The notes below the pieces were generated by a model, which was not told where the DNA came from, searched no databases, and saw nothing but the letters and a program-made list of their open reading frames with translations. This document shows, piece by piece, positions 13,567 through 19,728 of a stretch of DNA of 19,728 nucleotides. The position numbers and the translations under genes are program-made. The DNA is taken from NCBI RefSeq assembly GCF_021647475.1, contig NZ_JAKIUR010000050.1:1-19728 (forward strand), written 5' to 3'. Source of the DNA: Lutibacter sp. (GTDB lineage Bacteria; Bacteroidota; Bacteroidia; Flavobacteriales; Flavobacteriaceae). Within the stretch, counting starts at the first letter, position 1, and every line of letters starts with the position of its first letter.

Positions 13567-14868
13567 TTAATTCTTTTTACTCATTTTAAAAATCCAAACT
13601 CCAGAAGTTGACCCCACAACTAAATTATCATTTTTTCTCAAGGTACTATTAACAGATTCGCCTGGGAGTTCAACTTTATATTCATAGGATAATTTTAATT
13701 TTTTATTGCTATAAGGTAAAATTAATATTCCTCCAGCTCCAGCTGCGGCATAAACCACTCTTTTATAGTATGAAAATGAATTTACAACTTCATCTGGATT
13801 ATTAGGGTCTAGTATTTCATCTTTTACCTGTTGAACTAAACTAGCATTTTCAATTCCATTTGTTTCTTGCAATTTAAAAACCCCTATGCCTTCTTGTTCT
13901 AAACTAACAATTAAAACATTGCTTTTTGGAGCCATTATTGAATGTTTAGCTTCAACATTTAAGTTCCAATTGCCAAGACTTACTTCATATTTAAAAGATA
14001 AATCAGATGTTTTACTGTTAATGTCATAATAAAAAGCTTTTAACTCTTTAGAATTATTATTATATGCAACGGCTATAAATACATTATTACCATTTTGTTT
14101 TGTAACAGAAGTATCGAAAATAAATAAACCTGACATTACGTTTGATTGATCTAAAAATACTTTTTTTTCTTTTTTATTATAAATAAAAATAGTTCCATCA
14201 TTTCCTCCTCCTGAACCAATTATGGTTCCATATAAATCTTTGATACTATTTAGTTTATTGCCAAATCTTTCTGTAAAACTAAAAAGTTTTTTTAAATTAA
14301 AATCTTTAGGTTTCTTAGTTTGACCTTTTAATGAATAATATTCGAAAAATGAAGATGAATTTGCATTTGGAAACAAATCAACATTTAATCCTCCTCCAAA
14401 CATCAAACGTGTTCTAGAATCAAAATCAACAGCGTCAATATCTTTATCAGGAATTAATAATGTACCTTCTAAAGTAACATTTTTATTTTTAGGAATATCA
14501 ATAATATCTATGGCTCCCCCATAAGGTTCTCCAACAATACTATAAGAAACAGCAACTCTATTAGATCTTACGGCAACATGATTTGCATTTAATAATACTT
14601 CTCTTCCATTATAATTTACAATTAATGGGTTTAATTTTGCTTTTAACACTAAATCTATAGTGTCTGCTACTATTTTTGAAGATTTTGAATACGTGCTTTT
14701 AATAATGTTAACATTAGAATCAAATAATTCTAATCTACTCGCATCTTTAGTAATTTCAATATTGCAATCTGTACAATTTGAATTAGCTTCATCAACAATG
14801 TTTATTGGATCTTTTTGACAGGAAATAGTCAATAGTAAAGCTAAAAAAACAGGGGTTACTTTTTTCAA
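13567..14868 (-). CDS. Lipoprotein with probable beta-propeller fold, function unknown
   Basis: This 433-residue protein starts with TTG at 14868. The start is fixed by a lipoprotein signal (MKKVTPVFLALLLTIS, then Cys) and an in-frame stop two codons upstream. After a short linker with paired cysteines (NCTDCN), the rest is a series of beta-rich repeats that read like propeller blades: HVAVRSNRVAVSY, AIDIIDIP, AVDFDSRTRLMFGG, IFIYNKKEKKV, NVLIVSLEQEGIGVFKL, YKRVVYAAAGAGGILIL, NLVVGSTSGVWIFKM. The pattern resembles LVIVD-type propellers, but no specific family is claimed. It is likely a surface or periplasmic binding protein. A consensus promoter lies upstream, so it can be expressed apart from dnaB. 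Confidence 0.75.
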   Translation of the reverse strand: MKKVTPVFLALLLTISCQKDPINIVDEANSNCTDCNIEITKDASRLELFDSNVNIIKSTYSKSSKIVADTIDLVLKAKLNPLIVNYNGREVLLNANHVAVRSNRVAVSYSIVGEPYGGAIDIIDIPKNKNVTLEGTLLIPDKDIDAVDFDSRTRLMFGGGLNVDLFPNANSSSFFEYYSLKGQTKKPKDFNLKKLFSFTERFGNKLNSIKDLYGTIIGSGGGNDGTIFIYNKKEKKVFLDQSNVMSGLFIFDTSVTKQNGNNVFIAVAYNNNSKELKAFYYDINSKTSDLSFKYEVSLGNWNLNVEAKHSIMAPKSNVLIVSLEQEGIGVFKLQETNGIENASLVQQVKDEILDPNNPDEVVNSFSYYKRVVYAAAGAGGILILPYSNKKLKLSYEYKVELPGESVNSTLRKNDNLVVGSTSGVWIFKMSKKN

Positions 14869-14919
14869 AACTTATTGGTTTAGGGTTAAAAAAATGTATC
14901 TTTTTTAAAATTTACATAA

Positions 14920-14949
14920 CAAATATAAAAAAAAACAGTAACTAAGCAA
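14920..14949 (-). promoter_or_regulatory. Consensus promoter of the propeller-like lipoprotein gene
   Basis: The minus strand has TTG (14949-14947), 19 bases, then TATATTTG (14927-14920), an exact match to the Bacteroidota promoter layout. The leader to the TTG start codon would be about 45 bases. Confidence 0.65.
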
Positions 14950-14961
14950 TAAAAAATCCAA

Positions 14962-16221
14962 TTAAGTTTTTTGTTTTTTCTTTTTCGCTGCTGGAAACAA
15001 TACATTATTTAATATTAAACGGTAACCCGGTGAATTAGGATGCAAATCAAGTTCCGTTTTTAAATCCCCAACTCTATGTTGGTAATCTTCTGGATCGTGT
15101 CCTCCATAAAATGTAAACATTCCTTTTCCTAATTCACCATGAATATAGCGTGCTTCACCATTATTCATATTTTTCCCCATAATTAATACATTTGGTTTTA
15201 CAGTAGTTTTATCAAAAGCTGTGGTTTGCCCCATAAACCCTTTAATATATTGCGTGTGGTTTTGACATAACATAGTAGGAATTGGATCCCATTTTGCAGA
15301 ATATTCTTGTAAAGTAAAATAATCAGAAGTTCGTTTTATTTTTCTTTTATTAGTCATATCAATAGAAGAAAATTCATAGACTAACGGATTTCTTTCTAGT
15401 TTAAAATTCTGAAAAGCCAACGTTTTTGTAAAATCTAATTTACCGTGATAATTTAATGCTGAAGGATCACCATCAAACATAGATTCACAAATATCTGTAT
15501 TTTGAGCTGCTAAGGCAATATCAAAACTATCGGTTGCTGAACACATTGCAAACATAAATCCGCCTCCAATTACAAAATCTTTTATTTTTTTTGCTACTGC
15601 TAATTTTTCTTTGGATACTTTTTTATATCCAAGTTGTTTGGCTAATGCTTCTGCATTTTGTTTTTGCTCAATATACCAAGGAGCATTTCTATAAGCTCCA
15701 TAAAATTTCCCATATTGACCTGTAAAATCTTCATGATGTAAATGTAGCCATTCATATTCTAATAATTTATCATTTAAAACATCTTCATCATAAATTACAT
15801 CAAAAGGAATTTCGGCATACGTTAAAACCATGGTTACAGCATCATCCCAAGGCATTTTGTTTTTTGGAGAATACACCGCAATTTTTGGTGCTTTTTCTAA
15901 AACAACGGCATCTGTATTTTTTGAAGGACTACTTATTTCTTCTAATATTTTTGTTGTTTCAATATCTGATATTACTTCAAAAGTTACCCCTCTAATAACA
16001 CATTCATTTCTGGTTGCTTTGGTGTCTTCTAATAAGAAAGAACCTCCTTCATAATTTAATAACCATTTTGCTTTATGTCCGTGTTGAATAGACCAATACA
16101 CAATTCCGTATGCTTTTAAATGATTGGTTTGTGTAACCGCATCCATTGGAATTAAAATAAACGATGCAAAAATGCTATTGGACGTAATTAAGAAAAAAAA
16201 TAAAACAATTGTTTTAAGCAT
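14962..16221 (-). CDS. Secreted GATase1-like conserved protein (family often named 'asparagine synthetase B')
   Basis: This 419-residue protein has a Sec signal peptide (MLKTIVLFFFLITSNSIFA). From memory, close relatives in Flavobacteriia carry the label asparagine synthetase B, but no N-terminal Cys glutaminase domain or synthetase motif is present. Instead the middle looks like a class-I glutamine-amidotransferase-type fold: AVYSPKNKMPWDDAVTM, a histidine-rich LHLHHEDFTGQYG (about 159-171), and a nucleophile-elbow-like GGGFMFAMCSATDSFD with Cys227. A late HGELGKGMFTFYGGHDPEDY segment is also conserved in memory. It is likely periplasmic; the activity is unknown. It follows dnaB by 18 bases and probably shares its transcript. 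Confidence 0.75.
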   Translation of the reverse strand: MLKTIVLFFFLITSNSIFASFILIPMDAVTQTNHLKAYGIVYWSIQHGHKAKWLLNYEGGSFLLEDTKATRNECVIRGVTFEVISDIETTKILEEISSPSKNTDAVVLEKAPKIAVYSPKNKMPWDDAVTMVLTYAEIPFDVIYDEDVLNDKLLEYEWLHLHHEDFTGQYGKFYGAYRNAPWYIEQKQNAEALAKQLGYKKVSKEKLAVAKKIKDFVIGGGFMFAMCSATDSFDIALAAQNTDICESMFDGDPSALNYHGKLDFTKTLAFQNFKLERNPLVYEFSSIDMTNKRKIKRTSDYFTLQEYSAKWDPIPTMLCQNHTQYIKGFMGQTTAFDKTTVKPNVLIMGKNMNNGEARYIHGELGKGMFTFYGGHDPEDYQHRVGDLKTELDLHPNSPGYRLILNNVLFPAAKKKKQKT

Positions 16222-16239
16222 TAAAAAGTGAAATTATAA

Positions 16240-17763
16240 TTAGAATGGGAAATCTTCGTCATCATCTTCTGATTTTACCTTACCAAAAGCTTCATTGGCT
16301 GTTGGTTGACTTGAAGTAGGAATAGCATTCATTTTTGACTGAAATTCAAAACCATTATCTTCATCTAAATTACTAAACTGAGCTAAATGACCAATAAATT
16401 TTAGTCTAATATTATCTAAACCTCCATTTCTATGTTTTGCCACAATAAATTCAGCTTGCCCTTCACAAGGTGTTCGTTCATCATCATCCCAGTCTGTATT
16501 TCCGTAATATTCAGGTCGGTATATAAAAGATACAATATCGGCATCTTGCTCAATAGCTCCTGATTCACGTAAATCGGATAATAATGGTCGTTTACTTCCT
16601 CCTCTAGTTTCTACTGCACGCGAAAGTTGTGATAAAGCAATTACAGGAATTTCTAGTTCTTTAGCCAAAGCTTTTAAATTTCTTGAAATCATTGATATTT
16701 CTTGCTCTCTGTTTCCACCACCTTTTTGAGAAGTACCGGCAGTCATTAATTGCAAATAATCAATAATTAATAATTTAATGCCGTGTTGTGACACTAATCT
16801 TCTGGCTTTTGCTCGTAAATCAAAAATGGATAACGATGGCGTATCATCAATAAAAATCGGTGCTTTTGATAGGTTTTTAACTTTAACATTTAATTGTTCC
16901 CATTCGTGTGGTTCTAAATTTCCTTTTCTTAATTTACCCGATGAAATTCCGGTTTCGCTAGATATCATTCTAGTAATTAATTGAATAGAAGACATTTCCA
17001 AAGAAAATATAGCAACAGGAATTTCAAAATCGATTGCCATATTTTTTGCCATAGACATTACAAAAGCGGTTTTACCCATACCTGGCCTTGCTGCAATAAT
17101 TACTAAATCGGATGGTTGCCAACCCGAAGTTAACTCATCTAAACGAGTGAAACCAGTAGCAACGCCACTCATACCAGATTGATTGGATATTTCCTGGATT
17201 TTATCTATTGCCTGTTTAACCAAACCTTCAGCTGCTTCTGAACTCTTTTTTAAATTTCCTTGAGTAACTTCAAATAATTTAGATTCTGCATCATCTAATA
17301 AATCGAAAACGTCAATGGTTTCATCATAAGCTTCTTCTATAATTTCAGAAGAAATTGAAATTAATTTACGCTGAATATATTTTTGAAGAATAATACGAGC
17401 GTGAAATTCAATATGTGCAGAAGAAGATACTTTTTGCGTTAAATTTATCAAATAAAAATCGCCACCAACCAAATCTAAATTACCCGTTTGCCTAAGCTGA
17501 TTTGAAACCGTTCTTAAATCAATAGGTTCGGTATTTTGAAATAAGGTATAAATTGCATCATAAATTAATTGATGAGATTCTTTGTAAAAAACTTCGGAAT
17601 GTAAAATATCAATAACATCATCCACCCCTTTTTTATCAATCATCATTCCACCTAAAACGGCTTCTTCTAAATCAACTGCTTGTGGTGGTAATTTACCTTT
17701 TTCAAGGTTTATTACTACATTTTTTTTAATTTTTTTAGAAGAAATTGGTTGAATGTTTTTCAC
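16240..17763 (-). CDS. dnaB: Replicative DNA helicase
   Basis: This 507-residue RecA-type hexameric helicase unwinds DNA at the fork. The N-terminal domain opens with LPPQAVDLEEAVLGGMMIDK. The ATPase domain has Walker A ARPGMGKTAFVM, then FSLEMSS, Walker B LLIIDYLQLM, and the DnaB signature LSRAVETRGGSKRPLLSDLR with ESGAIEQDAD. The acidic C-terminal end is EDDDEDFPF. The start is GTG at 17763: an in-frame stop lies nearby upstream and the first in-frame ATG (MMIDKK) would cut the conserved N-terminus. It leads a probable two-gene unit with the GATase-like gene. Confidence 0.96.
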   Translation of the reverse strand: MKNIQPISSKKIKKNVVINLEKGKLPPQAVDLEEAVLGGMMIDKKGVDDVIDILHSEVFYKESHQLIYDAIYTLFQNTEPIDLRTVSNQLRQTGNLDLVGGDFYLINLTQKVSSSAHIEFHARIILQKYIQRKLISISSEIIEEAYDETIDVFDLLDDAESKLFEVTQGNLKKSSEAAEGLVKQAIDKIQEISNQSGMSGVATGFTRLDELTSGWQPSDLVIIAARPGMGKTAFVMSMAKNMAIDFEIPVAIFSLEMSSIQLITRMISSETGISSGKLRKGNLEPHEWEQLNVKVKNLSKAPIFIDDTPSLSIFDLRAKARRLVSQHGIKLLIIDYLQLMTAGTSQKGGGNREQEISMISRNLKALAKELEIPVIALSQLSRAVETRGGSKRPLLSDLRESGAIEQDADIVSFIYRPEYYGNTDWDDDERTPCEGQAEFIVAKHRNGGLDNIRLKFIGHLAQFSNLDEDNGFEFQSKMNAIPTSSQPTANEAFGKVKSEDDDEDFPF

Positions 17764-17899
17764 AAAAAATAGTTTACTGATTTATAATTCAAATATTTAT
17801 AAGAAATAATGGTTGTAATTTCCTATTGGTTAAAAATAAGAAAATAAAATTAGGATTTAAACAACAATTTTTAAATTTCTTAGACTTTTTAAACTTAAG

Positions 17900-17907
17900 C
17901 AAATGTA
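17900..17907 (-). promoter_or_regulatory. Candidate -7 box (TACATTTG) upstream of dnaB
   Basis: The minus strand reads TACATTTG, fitting TAnnTTTG, 136 bases before the GTG start. No TTG is found at -33. The long leader makes this a moderate candidate. Confidence 0.35.
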
Positions 17908-18218
17908 ATTTTTAATCTTTTAAAAACCGTATTAAAATTATTATTTTGTACACATATTTTGTTTACAACTCGCTTTTTTGTTAATAACTAAACCCGTTGT
18001 GCATTTTGAGAAAATTTCGTCAATTCGAGTGAAACGCAGTGAAGTGAAGCAATCTGGTTGTTGAGTGTAAGACTGCCACGTCGTGAAATACTCCTCGCAG
18101 TGACGGAATGAAATAAATTAACAGATTCCACAACCAGTGCGGAATGACAATCTATTTTGTCATGCTGGACATGTCTGCCGACAGGCAGGCTTGTTTCAGC
18201 ATCTCATCATCCGGTTTT

Positions 18219-18260
18219 AAAACATAAGATTCCACATCGCTGTGCGGAATCTTATGTTTT
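18219..18260. repeat. 42-base stem-loop in the mosaic repeat
   Basis: AAAACATAAGATTCC (18219-18233) and GGAATCTTATGTTTT (18246-18260) form a perfect 15-bp stem over a 12-base region that can pair further (ACA/TGT). It lies between the epimerase and dnaB genes and could end the epimerase transcript, but it has no long T run. Confidence 0.65.
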
Positions 18261-18310
18261 CTATTGTCTATCATTGCGAAGTTTTTGGTAAAAAACTGTG
18301 GCAATCTGTT
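18257..18310. repeat. 54-bp direct repeat, copy A (downstream of the epimerase)
   Basis: It matches 19457-19510 at 49 of 54 positions, in the same orientation, exactly 1200 bases away. It ends with the invariant CTGTGGCAATCTGTT. Both copies are part of larger mosaic repeats. Confidence 0.8.
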
Positions 18311-18355
18311 TTTTTTCATGAGATAGCTTCACTTTGTTCGCTATGACGTTCTTAT

Positions 18356-19414
18356 TTACTTTTTATTATTCAACTCCAAATACTTATCAACAAAGGCTTT
18401 TATACCTTCTTCAATGGTTGTTTGTGGTTTAAAACCAATATAATTGAATAAACTTTCCACATTGGCATAGGTAGATTGTACATCTCCTGGTTGCATAGGT
18501 TTAAATACTATTTTTCCTTTTTTACCCAATGCTTTTTCCACTGCGTGAACGTAATCCATTAAAGCTACAGGACTATTATTTCCAATATTAAAAATTTGGT
18601 ATGCTTTGGAACTTTTAGAAGGAACTGGTTTTTTAGCATTAAATTCAGGATTATTTTCTTTTGGAGGAAGAGGAAGTAACCGTTTTACACTTTCAACAAT
18701 ATCACCAACATAGGTAAAATCACGACTCATATTTCCATTATTAAACACTTCAAAAGGTTTATCTTCAACCATTGCTTTGGTAAAAATATGCAAGGCCATA
18801 TCTGGTCTTCCCCAAGGTCCGTAAACCGTAAAAAAACGTAATCCAGTACACGGAATATTGTATAAATTAGCATACGAATGTGCCATCATTTCATTTGCTT
18901 TTTTACTCGCTGCATACATTGCTAACGGGTGATCGGTACAATTATCTTCTTGAAACGGAATATCTTCACTTAAACCATATACCGAACTTGAAGATGCAAA
19001 AACTAAATGTTCTACAGGATAAGCTCTACAACTTTCTAAAATATTTAAAAATCCTGTGATATTACTATCAACATATGAATGTGGATTCTCTAATGAATAC
19101 CTTACTCCTGCTTGTGCAGCCAAATTAACCACATAATTAAAATGCTGATTTTCAAATAATTGCTTTACATTTTTTAAATCTGTTAAATCTAATTTTATAA
19201 AAGCAATATTTTTATTTTGTAGTAATTTATTATATTCAATTTTATCAGTATTAAAACCTAAATCTTGTAAACGTGCTAATTTTAAACTTGGATCATAATA
19301 ATCATTAATATTATCTAAACCTACAACTTCAAAATTCGATTTCACTAATAATTTTGCTAGGTGATGACCAATAAAACCCGCCATTCCTGTAATAAGTACT
19401 TTCTTTTTATTCAT
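18356..19414 (-). CDS. NAD-dependent epimerase, UDP-glucuronate 4-epimerase type
   Basis: This 352-residue short-chain dehydrogenase has the NAD loop TGMAGFIG (about 10-17), DNINDYYDPSLKLARL, LAAQAGVRYSLENPHSYVDSN, SSSSVYG, the catalytic YAASK pair, and RFFTVYGPWGRPDMA. The 'NDYYDP..LK.ARL' and 'GVRYS' signatures fit the UDP-glucuronate epimerase group, which makes UDP-galacturonate for capsule, O-antigen or exopolysaccharide. The window shows no neighbouring sugar-nucleotide gene. It is flanked by copies of an intergenic repeat and may be monocistronic. UDP-glucose 4-epimerase is the less likely alternative. Confidence 0.9.
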   Translation of the reverse strand: MNKKKVLITGMAGFIGHHLAKLLVKSNFEVVGLDNINDYYDPSLKLARLQDLGFNTDKIEYNKLLQNKNIAFIKLDLTDLKNVKQLFENQHFNYVVNLAAQAGVRYSLENPHSYVDSNITGFLNILESCRAYPVEHLVFASSSSVYGLSEDIPFQEDNCTDHPLAMYAASKKANEMMAHSYANLYNIPCTGLRFFTVYGPWGRPDMALHIFTKAMVEDKPFEVFNNGNMSRDFTYVGDIVESVKRLLPLPPKENNPEFNAKKPVPSKSSKAYQIFNIGNNSPVALMDYVHAVEKALGKKGKIVFKPMQPGDVQSTYANVESLFNYIGFKPQTTIEEGIKAFVDKYLELNNKK

Positions 19415-19439
19415 ATTTTAAATATTCTATTTTACTTTA

Positions 19440-19590
19440 TCAAGCTGAGCATGACGTTTTCTATAGTCTGTCATTGCAAAGCTTTTGGCAAAAAACTGTG
19501 GCAATCTGTTTCTCAAGAACCGATTACTTCAGTCATCCTTCCTTCGTAATGACGTTTTAATTTCCGCCATGTTCAACCTGTCTGCCGTCC
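19440..19590. repeat. Mosaic intergenic repeat upstream of the epimerase
   Basis: It begins with CAAGCTGAGCATGACG, contains the 54-bp copy B, then CCTTCGTAATGACG and ends near CCTGTCTGCCGTCC. All modules have counterparts in the repeat at 17990-18350, though not in the same order throughout. Confidence 0.6.
19457..19510. repeat. 54-bp direct repeat, copy B (upstream of the epimerase)
   Basis: It is the partner of 18257-18310, with five mismatches in 54 bases and no gaps. Together the two copies bracket the epimerase gene. Confidence 0.8.
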
Positions 19591-19596
19591 TTTAGA

Positions 19597-19645
19597 TTTG
19601 CAAAGTAAAGATTTTCTTATTTATTAAGTATTTTTACTTTACAAA
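19597..19645. repeat. AT-rich inverted repeat
   Basis: TTTGCAAAGTAAA (19597-19609) and TTTACTTTACAAA (19633-19645) are complementary at 12 of 13 positions. It lies directly beside the larger inverted repeat at 19648-19713. Confidence 0.5.
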
Positions 19646-19647
19646 AA

Positions 19648-19713
19648 AAGAATGGGGTGAACTTAGCCTGCCGCTAGATTTTAGGTCTATTGCCTGTATT
19701 AGTCCCCATTCTT
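19648..19713 (-). ncRNA. Possible structured RNA ending in a T run (minus strand)
   Basis: AAGAATGGGG (19648-19657) and CCCCATTCTT (19704-19713) form a perfect 10-bp stem around 46 bases that contain a repeated CAGGC and a small TAGA/TCTA pairing. Read on the minus strand, the closing stem is followed by seven T residues, as at the 3' end of an intrinsically terminated RNA. No known RNA family is recognised. The upstream part may lie outside the window. A transposon end or a plain terminator is the alternative. Confidence 0.35.
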
Positions 19714-19728
19714 AATTAACCGATTACA

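Larger units (their letters stand above)
17764..18355. other. 592-base intergenic region, AT-rich left part and mosaic repeat right part
   Basis: The left 230 bases are plain AT-rich DNA holding the dnaB leader. From about 17990 to 18350 the GC content rises and the sequence becomes a patchwork of short modules: CAGTGAAG..GAAGCAATCTG, GTCATGCTGGACATG, a CTGCCGACAGGCAG hairpin, GATTCCACA..GTGCGGAATC, and TCATTGCGAAG..GGCAATCTG. These resemble dispersed intergenic repeats of Flavobacteriia. No gene is seen. Confidence 0.6.

Noticed and set aside
19648..19713. tmRNA, SRP RNA or 6S RNA end
   Set aside because: I compared the sequence with the tmRNA ends and the SRP core from memory and found no match; the family cannot be named.

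Overview
The window is about 19.7 kb of very AT-rich DNA that reads as a Bacteroidota chromosome, most likely from the Flavobacteriia. Several things point there: 5' boxes of the form TAnnTTTG instead of E. coli-type promoters, a split transketolase, bacillithiol synthesis (BshA), a stand-alone proline dehydrogenase, and a secreted protein family usually mislabelled 'asparagine synthetase B' in that group. No genus can be assigned from the sequence alone. No tRNA, rRNA, CRISPR array, transposase or integrase is visible.

Layout. Positions 1-2001 (minus strand) hold a tight operon of a PqqD-like small protein, an ATP-grasp ligase and a PLP-dependent decarboxylase of the diaminopimelate-decarboxylase type that runs off the left edge. 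This is the best candidate for an uncharacterised pathway. A GT4-type glycosyltransferase (2280-3509, plus) converges on an acyl-CoA thioesterase (3511-3921, minus) with one base between them. Positions 3922-5536 are an accessory-looking region. A lipoprotein with a CAP/SCP domain and two doubtful small ORFs lie between imperfect palindromes of about 70 bp that share an asymmetric core. A MarR-type regulator (5537-5983, minus, TTG start) carries a clear promoter and a 6-7-6 operator-like palindrome. It is divergent from a small NifX/NifB-like cofactor-binding protein (6412-6789, plus).

The centre is mostly housekeeping: typA/bipA, a new 44-residue membrane protein (8768-8902, plus), proline dehydrogenase, aroB, bshA and the N-terminal half of a split transketolase whose C-terminal partner is absent here. 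The right part is a probable minus-strand operon of dnaB followed by a secreted GATase-like protein, then a propeller-like lipoprotein with its own consensus promoter. A UDP-glucuronate-type epimerase sits between two copies of a mosaic intergenic repeat. The last 130 bases hold nested inverted repeats that could be the end of a structured RNA on the minus strand.

How they work together. The housekeeping genes (shikimate, bacillithiol, pentose phosphate, replication, proline catabolism) do not form one pathway; they sit in short units separated by strong shared hairpin terminators. The glycosyltransferase and the epimerase could both serve surface polysaccharide synthesis, but they are 15 kb apart and nothing here links them.
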